A stretch of 45,278 bases of DNA from CAYTES01 sp964436935 (GTDB lineage Bacteria > Patescibacteriota > Gracilibacteria > UBA1369 > UBA12473): contig CAYTES010000005.1 of the NCBI GenBank assembly GCA_964436935.1, positions 1-45,278 of the forward strand, given 5' to 3'. Under the pieces are notes generated by a model. That model searched no databases. It was given only the letters and a program-made list of their open reading frames with translations, and was not told the origin of the DNA. Below are positions 15,315-24,549 of this stretch, piece by piece. Positions within the stretch are counted from its first letter, which is position 1. Each line of letters opens with the position of its first letter. A program made the translations under genes and the position numbers.

Positions 15315-16273
15315 TATTGGGTAAATTCATGCCACCGCACCAGGGACACCAGTATCTGGTTGATTTTGCGCGTCATTACGTGGATGACCTCACGGTGCTC
15401 GCTTGTTCCATTGAACGTGAGCCTATCCCCGGTGAGCTGCGTTACCGATGGATGAAAGCGTTATTTCCCACGACGAATGTGGTCCATGTTACGGATGAAA
15501 ATCCTCAGGAACCCCATGAACATCCGGACTTTTGGGCGATTTGGAAAAACACGATTTTACGCGCCATGCCGGAGGGAGTGGATTATGTGTTCGCTTCCGA
15601 AGAGTACGGATGGGAGCTGGCCCGCATTTTGAATGCACGCTATATCCCGGTGAATCATTCCCGAGACCTGGTTCCCGTGTCCGCCACAAAAATTCGCAAA
15701 AACCCGATGAAGTATTGGGATTTCATTCCGCCACCCGTACGTCCTTATTTTGTTAAGCGGGTCTGCATTTTGGGCCCTGAATCCACCGGGAAATCCACGT
15801 TAACTCGAAAACTGGCCGAACATTTCAATACGGTCTTTGTTTCCGAATATGCCCGCGACCTACTCGACTTTAAAAACGGCCAATGCGATTATGAGGATAT
15901 TCCATTGATCGCAAAAGGACATTTCGCTTCGGAAGAAGCGCTTGTCCCTCATGCCAATCGAGTTATTTTTTGTGATACCGATGCACTCACCACGACCATT
16001 TGGAGCAAAGCCCTTTTCAAGCGGTGTCCCGAAGAAGTCGAATCCTTGGCCAAACGCAAAAACTATGATCTTTATCTTCTTATGGATATTGATGTGCCTT
16101 GGGTCAATGACAATCAACGATTCCTGGGAAATCCGGAGCAACGTCAATGGTTTATGGAGTTGTGCCGCACGGCCCTGGAAAAGCATCAAAAAACCTATAC
16201 ATTGATCAGTGGAAATTGGGACGAGCGTTTTCAAAAAGCGGTTCGGGCGGTCTCTTCACTCCTTACCGTTTAA
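15263..16273 (+). CDS. nadR: NadR-type NMN adenylyltransferase / ribosylnicotinamide kinase
   Basis: This bifunctional enzyme phosphorylates nicotinamide riboside and adenylylates NMN to NAD+. Residues 16-150 are the nucleotidyltransferase: GKFMPPHQGHQYLV (HxGH) and VPVSATKIRKNP (the ISxTxIR equivalent). Residues 165-336 are the kinase: CILGPESTGKSTLTRKL (P-loop 171-179), SEYARDLL, and IFCDTDALTTTIWSKALF, as in NadR of gammaproteobacteria. The N-terminal HTH repressor domain of enteric NadR is absent, as in most NadR homologues. A Shine-Dalgarno-like AAAGGA lies about 9 nt before the ATG, inside pnuC. With pnuC it forms a complete nicotinamide riboside salvage unit that would bypass nadE. Confidence 0.93.
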   Translation: MENVFQKTGSGPRTRGLVLGKFMPPHQGHQYLVDFARHYVDDLTVLACSIEREPIPGELRYRWMKALFPTTNVVHVTDENPQEPHEHPDFWAIWKNTILRAMPEGVDYVFASEEYGWELARILNARYIPVNHSRDLVPVSATKIRKNPMKYWDFIPPPVRPYFVKRVCILGPESTGKSTLTRKLAEHFNTVFVSEYARDLLDFKNGQCDYEDIPLIAKGHFASEEALVPHANRVIFCDTDALTTTIWSKALFKRCPEEVESLAKRKNYDLYLLMDIDVPWVNDNQRFLGNPEQRQWFMELCRTALEKHQKTYTLISGNWDERFQKAVRAVSSLLTV

Positions 16274-16276
16274 ACC

Positions 16277-17176
16277 ATGATCCAAAATTATTTCACGGAA
16301 ATTCAACAGTGGGTCGATCGAAAAAAATTGACTCAGCTTGAACAGAAACGTCTCACAAAAGACATTGAAGCGGTGGTTTCGCGAATGAAAAAAAAGGAGT
16401 ATCAAAAAGGCGGATTCACCACCAATGTCTTTGATGTCCCGGATCGAACCCGTGAATTTTATATCTATTTGGAATTCTACTGTCATTTGGGAAAAACATG
16501 GGCCTCCCTTTTAAGGGAAATCGATATGTCTCACTGTAAAGAAGTGGTGGATTTATGCCCGGGCTATGCGCCCAAGATTGAGCTGGGGCTTTTTTATGCA
16601 GGCTATACCGGAAAAGTTATTTTGCTGGATGAAGATACCCATGCAATGACTGAACTGATTAAATTTCTGGATTTATTCAAGCCGGAGTTTCAACTCCAAA
16701 AAAAGAAAATTAACCTTTTTGGACGCCTTCGAAAATCCTATCCGCTGGTATTAGGAAACCATATCATTGATGATCTGGTGATCTATTTTTTCGCTCAAAA
16801 ATTCGGCCTGACTTTAACGGAGCTCTACGAAAAGGAAGGCACTTTCAGTAACTTGTGGCAAAAAATTCTGTCTCAGCCCAAGGCTCATTTGGATGAAATA
16901 TTTCCCGGGGTACTGAACATCTTCCACACTATTGTTGCGGAAAGGGGGTGGCTGATTCTTTCACATTATAAAAGCTATATGGAACGATTGCTGGATCTCA
17001 ATGCTGCGACTCAATTCAATCGACGACTGTTTAAAAAACTGATTAAAGCCTTATGCCAGCAAGGTTTTATCCTCCACAAAGAAATTCCCCTCCGCGCCTC
17101 CCAAAAGTACAAAGGCCATTTCGGACCGAATCAATGCGCAGTGCTTCAACGACTCACCCCGAATAGGAACGTGTAG
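16277..17176 (+). CDS. Rossmann-fold, possibly methyltransferase-like protein (paralogue of 6063-6944)
   Basis: The 299-aa protein starts 3 nt after the nadR stop, so it is the last gene of the pnuC-nadR unit. It shares with 6063-6944 the blocks NVFDVPDRTREFYIYLEFYCHLGKTWA, VVDLCPGYAPKIELGLFY, GKVILLDED, GNHIIDDLVIYFFAQKFG, LYEKEG and TQFNRRLFKKLIKAL, divided here by variable stretches. The strand-loop VVDLCPG followed by an acidic residue at the end of the next strand (LLDED) fits a nucleotide or SAM site, but the glycine pattern is not canonical. Function is unknown. The linkage of one copy to nadE and of the other to nadR, in opposite orientations, suggests a role tied to this NAD region. 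The 3' end overlaps the convergent repeat-protein gene by 23 nt. Confidence 0.5.
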   Translation: MIQNYFTEIQQWVDRKKLTQLEQKRLTKDIEAVVSRMKKKEYQKGGFTTNVFDVPDRTREFYIYLEFYCHLGKTWASLLREIDMSHCKEVVDLCPGYAPKIELGLFYAGYTGKVILLDEDTHAMTELIKFLDLFKPEFQLQKKKINLFGRLRKSYPLVLGNHIIDDLVIYFFAQKFGLTLTELYEKEGTFSNLWQKILSQPKAHLDEIFPGVLNIFHTIVAERGWLILSHYKSYMERLLDLNAATQFNRRLFKKLIKALCQQGFILHKEIPLRASQKYKGHFGPNQCAVLQRLTPNRNV

Positions 17177-18602
17177 TCTGGTAGGGAGGAGGCGTGTAGG
17201 ACGATTTTTGCTTTTCCCGCGCCAACTCATCCTGGAGTTTTCGAATGTGGTCTTCCAGCCGTATGATTTCATTCGTTCTTTGATTCAAATCCCCATTCGC
17301 TTTTTTGTAACGATTTTCAAGATCCAAGCTATTTTCTTCCAACTGATGATACTTTTGCTCCAATTGCTTGAGGCTTTTCCGTGTTTCGTCGTTCATCTTG
17401 ATTTCCCCTCCCTTGCTCAATTCCCGAATAAAAGCACTGAGTTTATCTCTCATTTGGGTATCTGTATCGGACTGTTTGATGTCCAAAATGACGCCACCAA
17501 TGATCGCATGAAAATTCTTCACCGTCCCCAAGATTCCTTTTTTGACGGACATCCGCAGTAATTTATACGACCCATCTTCCCCAAAAACAGGCTCTAAAGC
17601 ATCAATAGCCCCCTCGATATCCCGCCAATATGTACGGCTGGACTCGGGATCCAATGGTTTTTCTTTTTCCTTCTCGCGTGTATTGAGCGCCGACGCCACC
17701 TGCTTCAACTCTCCAATAAAAACAGCAATTTTCTCTTTAATCATCTCATCACTATCGGTTTTTTTGATCCACAAATGAATCGGCCCCACGGTCATCAAAA
17801 GATTCATACCCTGCCCCACCTCTCCACTTTCCATCATTGCACGAAGCTGAGTGAGTGAAGAATAATCTTTATCGGGATAGGCTTTCACCAACCCGTCGAT
17901 TCCGGCAATCACATCGCGCCAAAAAATTTTATCCGGGGCTGCGGGGGCCGCTTCTTGAACGGACTTCTTTTCAACCACAAATCGCTCCGGATTATTTGCT
18001 TTCACCGCCGCCACAAAACGACTCAATTTGGTCAAAAGGGTCTCATTGCGTTCGCCTTTCTTGATATCCAGAATAACCCCACCGACTTCGAGATGCAGAT
18101 TTTCTTTCCCGATTTCCCGTCCATGCGATTTTTCTCTCAAATTTTTCATCAGTGGTTCTTCTTCCATTCCTTGAAATGCTTTTCCGATTTCAACGATTTC
18201 ACTGTTGACGTCTCTCCACTCGGTATATCCCTTTTCAGGAACCAATGGTTGAGTAACCGCTTTAGACGTGCGTCGCACCACTTCCCTATCTTTAGTGACT
18301 TCACTGGACTGGGCTTCGGGGTTTAATTTCGCCTTGAGGGCGCTCAAAAATTCATTGAGCTTTCGAAAGGCGTCTTCTTCGTTATCTCTGGCGGCAACAG
18401 TGAGATGCACGCCATTAATGGTCATTCTATTGTATTGAGCTGTATTTTTGGGGAAATCTCCCTGTTCAACGGCATATTTAAAATCATCCAATCGTCCATA
18501 GTCTTCACTTTCCTTATCAAAACGCTTCAAAATCTCATCAAAAGTTCGTAGCACCAATTTTTCGGATTCTTGGCGATCAAATCCCTCAGAACGTTCTACC
18601 AT
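17154..18602 (-). CDS. Protein of four ~90-residue repeats plus a C-terminal coiled coil
   Basis: No known family is recognised. The 482 residues contain four related units at about 20-95, 125-205, 225-305 and 325-400. Each has, in order, a WRDV/WRDI motif with following helix (missing in unit 1), a short variable middle, a strand such as GGVILDIK, GPIHLWIK or NGVHLTVA, and a closing helix of type KLSAFIRELK. A heptad-rich coiled coil follows (about 410-465, LKQLEQKYHQLEENSLDLENRY) and the tail SSYTPPPYQTTRSYSG, which holds a PPPY motif. No signal peptide or membrane segment is seen. It is the last gene of the MoxR/VWA operon, 110 nt after moxR, so it may be a structural partner or substrate of that system. 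Confidence 0.6.
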   Translation of the reverse strand: MVERSEGFDRQESEKLVLRTFDEILKRFDKESEDYGRLDDFKYAVEQGDFPKNTAQYNRMTINGVHLTVAARDNEEDAFRKLNEFLSALKAKLNPEAQSSEVTKDREVVRRTSKAVTQPLVPEKGYTEWRDVNSEIVEIGKAFQGMEEEPLMKNLREKSHGREIGKENLHLEVGGVILDIKKGERNETLLTKLSRFVAAVKANNPERFVVEKKSVQEAAPAAPDKIFWRDVIAGIDGLVKAYPDKDYSSLTQLRAMMESGEVGQGMNLLMTVGPIHLWIKKTDSDEMIKEKIAVFIGELKQVASALNTREKEKEKPLDPESSRTYWRDIEGAIDALEPVFGEDGSYKLLRMSVKKGILGTVKNFHAIIGGVILDIKQSDTDTQMRDKLSAFIRELSKGGEIKMNDETRKSLKQLEQKYHQLEENSLDLENRYKKANGDLNQRTNEIIRLEDHIRKLQDELAREKQKSSYTPPPYQTTRSYSG

Positions 18603-18712
18603 GGCATGTGAGTTATAAAAGTATCTTTTAATTTTACCATAAGGAGGTAATCATAGCAATACCTCGCTCCTGGTGCAATGAAAAAACGGATCAAACGATT
18701 TTTTGGCTCCTT

Positions 18713-20938
18713 TTAACTCAACATATCCAAAATCTCTTTCAAATCGGCCATGAACGGCTTTTCCGCAGTAGGCTTTAAACAGTCGTCCAAAAGCCCAAGA
18801 ATAATTCCGTCATTGGCAGGCTTGGTCTTTTTAACGTATGTTTTTAAATTTTCAACGATGCGCGTACGGCTGTCCTGGAAGTTATGGGCCACAAAAGTCA
18901 CCGGCGGAATTCCTTTGAGCGAACAAAAAGCATTGTAGGCCTTTTTAAAATCATTGATCTCTTTTTCTAGCGGATGGGGCGTGATTTCCAATTTCCGTTT
19001 TCCAAAAGGGTCAAGCCTGGCTACGGCACGGGCATCCATTGGTGTTTCCGGTTTTGGAAATACGACTATCGGCTGAACCGGAGAAGTTGCTGAAGTTGAA
19101 GTTGATGCCGCGCTTCGTCGTCCTCCGGTGGCACCGGTGGCTGTTGTTTTACCTCGATAACTGTCCAACTCGGCTTGATCAACGGATTGCCCTTCGTCCT
19201 GAGTCACAAAATCTTGAGGCCCTTTGGAAACAAAGAACCCTTTTTCCACCAGCGCTTTAATGATCAACTTACGTGCCGGATTACCAATCGATCTTCTAAT
19301 AAAACCGAGCAATCTATTTTCAAGATACTCCAAAAAAGTACAATTTGTTGTAATGTGTTGTTGAGGCCAATCATCAAATAGACCGATCAAAAATCCGGAT
19401 TCCATTACTCCATCCGCAATCTTGTTGTCTTTATACAATTTTTGAATTTCCTTTGCCGCCCGCACCAAGGAAAGCAATGGACTATGCGTGTCGGGTTTAT
19501 TTAATTCTCCGCCGATTTCTTCGACCGAAAGAATGCTGGAGCCATTATTTTCGGTCAATTTGGGAATAAGGAATTCATCATACATTTCATCTTCCGTGAA
19601 GTATCCCACTTCAAAACTTCCATGAACGAATTCTCTGCGGTATTCCGGGGGAAGTTCATTGCGCAATTTGTGATGTTTTCCTTTTTCATTTCTCGTCACG
19701 ATGATTCCGAATCCAGGAGGAACCGGGATCTCTTCTCCCGTTTCAGGATGAATATAGAGATCTCCCACTTTTAATCCCAAGGGATGCTTAACGACCGCAA
19801 TCACACGAGGATCAATAAGATTATCTTCGTCGATGATCATGACGCGTCCCTCTTTAAGACACTTGATGAAGGCCCCAAAATCTCGTTTGTCCAAACCAAC
19901 CGTTTTCCCAAGTAGATCATATTTGGATAGTCCCGAATTCCCTGGAACCACGTCTCCGGGTTTCCCTGAAAAAAGGTGGGCCGCATATTCTGCTAATTTC
20001 GTCTTTCCGGTTCCCGTTGGACCAAAAAGCTCCACGTTGCTTCGGTTCCTAAGCGCCGCCATTATCGAGGCATCAGGACTTTTGATGCTTCCAAAAAGAA
20101 GAGATTCACGACTTGGCGTAAGAATATATCCGCCTTCTATAAGATGACTATTACGTTCGGCAATCTCTTTGGGAACATGCCGCTTCAAAAGAGACCGATT
20201 GAGCTTGATTCGATCGCGTCGCAGTTGAATTTTAGCTTCAACGTCACTGGATAAAATTTGATCCAGTTCTTGATTGCATTGATCTTTATATCTTTTCAAT
20301 TTTTCTAAAATCAGCCGATCGCTGGGACGATATCCTCTTTTTTCTCGACTAACTTGATTGTGGATGTTCTGCGATTCTTCATCACACCACTGAATTAAAT
20401 TATGCAATAAACGACTCAACTGACTAACCAACGCGATACGCTCTGTCTGAGAAAGTTGTCTATGATTGTGGTAGGCCTTCACAATATCTTTTACCTTATG
20501 AATCTGAATATAAAGCATATCGTATAGCCTCGCATATTCTCTAATCACTTGTTGATTGCTAAAAATTCCTCGAATTGCCGCAGTTGTTTCTTCATATTCA
20601 CGAACACTGACAAACAGAGGATCCATTTCCTCCCGTATATCATCGACAAGATCAGCATCTAACAATACTTGAATGGATGGATCAACATTGAAACCAGAAG
20701 TTAAATTCCCACCACTCGGTTTTTCTAAAACCCTCAATCGAGCAAGCAATGCCCGTGCTTGTAAGACCCTAAATCGAAGTTCTTCAGCAGGTAAATCGCT
20801 CACCTGGACAGATTCATCGGTTGTTGATGTAGGATTAATAATCGCTAAAACATCTTTTCCAACTCCGGAATCTTGGAAAGATTTAGGCAGTGGCTTTTCC
20901 AACCCTAATGGTTCCGATTTTTTTTCTCCTTGTGTCAT
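18713..20938 (-). CDS. MoxR/dynein-type AAA+ ATPase
   Basis: AAA+ ATPases of this class remodel or load partner proteins, usually with a VWA-domain partner. The first 260 residues are helical and unassigned. The ATPase core has Walker A LFGPTGTGKTKLAEYAA (about 304-311), Walker B RVMIIDEDNLIDPRV (about 365), a sensor-1 strand GIIVTRNEKG and LPPEYRREFVHGSF with arginines in the finger position. A Ser/Thr/Ala-rich linker near 600 leads to a C-terminal helical domain. At 741 aa it is about twice the size of a standard MoxR. The gene for a transglutaminase-VWA protein lies directly upstream (41 nt), the textbook MoxR partner arrangement. An additional promoter sits in the gap between them. Confidence 0.8.
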   Translation of the reverse strand: MTQGEKKSEPLGLEKPLPKSFQDSGVGKDVLAIINPTSTTDESVQVSDLPAEELRFRVLQARALLARLRVLEKPSGGNLTSGFNVDPSIQVLLDADLVDDIREEMDPLFVSVREYEETTAAIRGIFSNQQVIREYARLYDMLYIQIHKVKDIVKAYHNHRQLSQTERIALVSQLSRLLHNLIQWCDEESQNIHNQVSREKRGYRPSDRLILEKLKRYKDQCNQELDQILSSDVEAKIQLRRDRIKLNRSLLKRHVPKEIAERNSHLIEGGYILTPSRESLLFGSIKSPDASIMAALRNRSNVELFGPTGTGKTKLAEYAAHLFSGKPGDVVPGNSGLSKYDLLGKTVGLDKRDFGAFIKCLKEGRVMIIDEDNLIDPRVIAVVKHPLGLKVGDLYIHPETGEEIPVPPGFGIIVTRNEKGKHHKLRNELPPEYRREFVHGSFEVGYFTEDEMYDEFLIPKLTENNGSSILSVEEIGGELNKPDTHSPLLSLVRAAKEIQKLYKDNKIADGVMESGFLIGLFDDWPQQHITTNCTFLEYLENRLLGFIRRSIGNPARKLIIKALVEKGFFVSKGPQDFVTQDEGQSVDQAELDSYRGKTTATGATGGRRSAASTSTSATSPVQPIVVFPKPETPMDARAVARLDPFGKRKLEITPHPLEKEINDFKKAYNAFCSLKGIPPVTFVAHNFQDSRTRIVENLKTYVKKTKPANDGIILGLLDDCLKPTAEKPFMADLKEILDMLS

Positions 20939-20964
20939 AATTATGGTTGAATTATAAGTTGTTT

Positions 20965-20993
20965 ATTTTATTATAAATACTAAACTTTGTCAA
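20965..20993 (-). promoter_or_regulatory. Internal promoter before the MoxR gene
   Basis: On the minus strand TTGACA (20993-20988), 17 nt and TAAAAT (20970-20965). The -35 lies in the last codons of the transglutaminase-VWA gene. A second -10-like TATAAT lies at 20956-20951. Confidence 0.55.
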
Positions 20994-23900
20994 GTATTCT
21001 TTCCCAGGCCATCATTTTTTTCGTGGGATAATCCAATAAATTCACGCAGTGATATCCTCCTTCCAGCGGATTGTACGTGTTCGCATAGGTGGTTTCGACC
21101 GCGCCGCCATCACTTCCCAATCCATACGCCACCACAATCACTCCCAAGGCTCTCAATTTCCGAATGGCCTCTTGGACTTGTGGGGATGAATTGCTTCCTC
21201 CGTCACTGGTGACTTCAATCACTTCAATCATGGGTTCAATGTCGGGATATTGCGCTTTAATTTGATCCAAAAAGGTTCTAAATCCTTCTTCATTGGCCAA
21301 AAGATTACGATAATAAACGGCCTCCTGTTGCGATAATTCCTGAGATGATTTTTGTTGTAATTCCTCGAGATTTTTAAGTTCACGAATACAAAAACCGACT
21401 TTAATAGAATCTAAGACACTTGGACTATCCGGATTTTTTGTTCGATTTAAAGCTTCTTCTTCCAAGATTTCTTTGTAAATCTGCTCCAGTGGATCATAAT
21501 CATTGGTTCCGCCCGCGGCTTGCCCCGAAGCGTACCAAGTCATGGCTTGCTCCACTTCGTCGAACTCGGGAGCCAATTTTTTAAGCCGTCTAAATCCTAC
21601 GAACTCTCCCTTAGGATCACTCACCCCAAACTGCCACGTTTCCGTTTCCAGTCGCACATCGCGATCCAGCTCCTGTGAAATGACTTCCAATTCTTTTTGC
21701 TTTTCGGCGGTCACAATATTTTCCAAGGTCTCAATGAGTTGCTGAAGATTCAATTTTACACCGTCCTGCATACTTCCACTTCCATCTAAAACTTTACGCC
21801 GACGAACTTTGACCACTCTCATCTGTTCATGTTCCTCCATTTCTTGCCTAAGCCAGACACTTGAATCGCTTAAACCCGCTTGTTCATCAAAATAAAGTCC
21901 GACCGGATCCATTAAAATGTCGCCGTCACTTACGGGGTAGCGCGGTACGTCTTCCTCCACCACACTCCTCGAAATCACACGATCCATAATACTTCTTAAT
22001 ACATCGATCAGCATCGGATGCTCGGGATCGTCTTTAGCATTGGGATTGGGGATACGCTTCATACCTTCAGATTCTCGAAGAAAGTGCTCCACAAAACGAC
22101 GCATGTCTTCTTTTTCCCCATCTCTCAATTCAGGATAGTTGTCTTCGATCATCTGCTCAATGGGATCCACCGCTTCGGGAGTGCTGGTATCGATCTGCTC
22201 CGGCTCTTGGTCCATGAGTTCCTGAACCTCCTTTTCTTCCGGGGTTTCCGCAATGTAATCTTCCAATTCTTTATACATTTTCTCAAATTCAGCCTCAGGA
22301 TCAAAAGCGTCACGGTCGTCCAAATCATCCTCCTGCGCTTCGCCTCCGCCTTCTCCCCCCTGGCTACTTGAAGAACCTTCTCCCTCTCCTTCTCCCTGTC
22401 CACTTTGCCCCTCAGAAGCACTGTCTCCACCTTCATCCCCAGATTCTCCTCCATCCCCTTCTCCTTTTTCTCCCCCCTCTCCGTCGGAAGATTCTCCTTT
22501 CTTTTTCTCCCCTTCTTCACCCTTTTCCTTATTTTCATCCGGGGTGGGAGGGGTATCTTCTCCTCCGTCTTGGGCGCTTTCCGCTTTTGAGGGTTGGCCT
22601 TTTTCTTCATTTTTTTGATCCTTTTTCTGCTCATCTTTTTCTTTTTCATTAGGATCGCCCGGAGGTGTGGCATCAAATCGAACCCATTCAGAACCATCCC
22701 AAATTTCACACCACCCATGGGCATTGGCGGAATTAATCACGCCATTACCCTCTTTGTTAATAGAAGTCACATGGTGCCCCGTGACCACACGACTAGCAAT
22801 CCCCATGGATCTCAACATCCCCACCATTAAGGTATTGGAGGAATAACACTCCAAATACTTGGCATTATCCAAGTTTTGAATGTATTGGCTAGAATTGGCA
22901 CTCATTTTTCTAATCTGAATTTGAGTAGCTTTAGCGGCATTCAACCGCTGTTTATCATCTTTCCCTTGGGGATATTTATGGTTTTGTCGGATATAATCTC
23001 GAATAATTTCAGCTTTTTTAAAAGAAGAAGGTGCTTGTTGAGCTTTTTTAAGCGCCGTTTCTCCTAAATTGGACAGAGTAATTCCATGATAAATGGGGGC
23101 GCGGTCTTCTGCGGTCGGACGTGCGACAAAAGGTTTTTTCTCATGATAAAAATCGATACTGAACGTGCACTCCTTTTGAATTTGAAAAAAGAAATTCCCA
23201 TTCTGGTCTCGTAAAATCTTAGGCTTATCTCCTGAATAGGTTAATGATGATATATCCAACGCATATTCATTTGGAACCGGAATAGATTTTATGCCTATTC
23301 CTTTAATAGTCCCCGAAATCGTATGCTTTTCTCCTTTAAATTCCGAATTTTTAGCGTAAGGAGAATACTGCGTATCATAATCCCATTCCAAAAGAGACTT
23401 GTGACTGAATCGATTTTTGCGATCCGCGGAATAATATCCTTTTAAATGGGGAGAAATTTCAAGTTGATAGCCTTCTCCGTCCGGATCGTCTTCAAATTGA
23501 CCACTTTCATCAGGATTATAGCCGCTTTGATGATCCGGGGTAGCATCGCTTGACTTGTCTTTAGGTTTTTTTTGCTTTTCTCCCTCTCCACTTTCGCCCT
23601 CGCCACTCTCTCCTTCGCCACTCTCTCCTTCTCCACTTTCTCCCTCGCCACTTTCTCCCTCACCACTTTGTCCTTCGCCACTCTCACCTTCTTCCGCTTC
23701 ATCTGATTCCTGACCTTTCTCTTCGGTCGTTGAATTCGCCTCCTCTTGTGTTTCCTCCTCACTTTCATCCTCGGATTGCGCCCCTTCTTCCGATTCCAAT
23801 TTTTCTTCCACTTTTTTATGAGTTTCCTCCTGAATTTCCTCAGGCTTTTTCTCTTTTTTCTGTTTTTTCCAGTTCAATTTATCTTCCCTTAAAAAATACT

Positions 23901-24540
23901 CATACAGCGGGAAAATATCGTCATTGATACGTTGCAATTTTTCTCCAATTGGATTGTCGACATGCTTAATAAAACCCAAGATACCGGCGGAATTCAAATC
24001 AAAAATAGCCTCTCGAACACGAGGATCCAGGGAGGTGATATTGCCTCCCATCAAACTCAATAGAAATTGGATGTGCAAGGGGATTTTCTTGGTGCTGGTG
24101 GTTAAACTCTTTGAAGCGCCTTCACTTATTTCCGCTAATTTTTCTCGAAGAATCGGCAAATGCACCGCCGCATTATGCACGGCAATCGTTTGAAACATTG
24201 TGTCATAAAAACGCCGATGCGCCGGTTGCGTCGCCCTGTCTCTAAAAAGCTTCAGGTCCTGCCGATACCGTTCATCGCCCTGAAGCTTTGCCAAAAGCTC
24301 AAGAGATTCTATTTTCGCGATGGCCTGAGCCGCGATGCGATTGAAATTTTCCGCAGTGAATTCCCTCTCATCCACTTCCACCATAAACGTACCGTCCTTT
24401 TTCCGTTGAACCACAAGCGGACTTTTTTTCCCTTTTTCTCCCGGTTTAAGGGTTATTTTCGCCTTACGCTTCATCCGCTCGAGCAAATGCTCGAAGCTTT
24501 TTTCCAATACAATGTCGTGCTCGGCGGATTCTAAAGCCAT
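20980..24540 (-). CDS. Giant transglutaminase-like + VWA protein with acidic repeat linkers
   Basis: The domain order (numbered from the TTG at 24549) is: a helical N-terminal region (1-220); a Glu/Ser/Gly-rich linker with tandem SGEGE repeats (about 287-322); a beta-rich module (about 370-500); a transglutaminase-like core with Cys in LECYSSNTLMVG (about 567), His in NAHGWCEIW (about 611) and Asp in VRFDATPP (about 624); a second acidic linker (630-750); and a C-terminal VWA domain with MIDAS DGSGSM (about 925), a Thr loop GGTNDYDPL and VTSDGG, plus VIVVAYGLGSDGG. All catalytic and MIDAS residues are present. VWA proteins bind MoxR-type ATPases, and the MoxR gene follows at once. No signal peptide or membrane segment is visible, so it probably acts in the cytoplasm. 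The ATG at 24540 (MALESAEHD) is preferred to the upstream TTG. Confidence 0.75.
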   Translation of the reverse strand: MALESAEHDIVLEKSFEHLLERMKRKAKITLKPGEKGKKSPLVVQRKKDGTFMVEVDEREFTAENFNRIAAQAIAKIESLELLAKLQGDERYRQDLKLFRDRATQPAHRRFYDTMFQTIAVHNAAVHLPILREKLAEISEGASKSLTTSTKKIPLHIQFLLSLMGGNITSLDPRVREAIFDLNSAGILGFIKHVDNPIGEKLQRINDDIFPLYEYFLREDKLNWKKQKKEKKPEEIQEETHKKVEEKLESEEGAQSEDESEEETQEEANSTTEEKGQESDEAEEGESGEGQSGEGESGEGESGEGESGEGESGEGESGEGEKQKKPKDKSSDATPDHQSGYNPDESGQFEDDPDGEGYQLEISPHLKGYYSADRKNRFSHKSLLEWDYDTQYSPYAKNSEFKGEKHTISGTIKGIGIKSIPVPNEYALDISSLTYSGDKPKILRDQNGNFFFQIQKECTFSIDFYHEKKPFVARPTAEDRAPIYHGITLSNLGETALKKAQQAPSSFKKAEIIRDYIRQNHKYPQGKDDKQRLNAAKATQIQIRKMSANSSQYIQNLDNAKYLECYSSNTLMVGMLRSMGIASRVVTGHHVTSINKEGNGVINSANAHGWCEIWDGSEWVRFDATPPGDPNEKEKDEQKKDQKNEEKGQPSKAESAQDGGEDTPPTPDENKEKGEEGEKKKGESSDGEGGEKGEGDGGESGDEGGDSASEGQSGQGEGEGEGSSSSQGGEGGGEAQEDDLDDRDAFDPEAEFEKMYKELEDYIAETPEEKEVQELMDQEPEQIDTSTPEAVDPIEQMIEDNYPELRDGEKEDMRRFVEHFLRESEGMKRIPNPNAKDDPEHPMLIDVLRSIMDRVISRSVVEEDVPRYPVSDGDILMDPVGLYFDEQAGLSDSSVWLRQEMEEHEQMRVVKVRRRKVLDGSGSMQDGVKLNLQQLIETLENIVTAEKQKELEVISQELDRDVRLETETWQFGVSDPKGEFVGFRRLKKLAPEFDEVEQAMTWYASGQAAGGTNDYDPLEQIYKEILEEEALNRTKNPDSPSVLDSIKVGFCIRELKNLEELQQKSSQELSQQEAVYYRNLLANEEGFRTFLDQIKAQYPDIEPMIEVIEVTSDGGSNSSPQVQEAIRKLRALGVIVVAYGLGSDGGAVETTYANTYNPLEGGYHCVNLLDYPTKKMMAWERILDKV
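23582..23690 (-). repeat. In-frame 15-bp tandem repeats coding for SGEGE units
   Basis: About seven degenerate 15-bp units encode (SGEGE/SGEGQ)n in the first acidic linker. Because the unit is a multiple of three, copy number can change without frameshift. The repeat may also be collapsed or expanded by assembly. Confidence 0.85.
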
Positions 24541-24549
24541 AAAATTCAA

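Noticed and set aside
18638..18716. Perfect AAGGAGGT on the plus strand (about 18641) with a 12-codon ORF after it (18678)
   Set aside because: The distance between the site and the ATG is about 30 nt, too long. The sequence is in the promoter region of a minus-strand gene, so it is probably chance.
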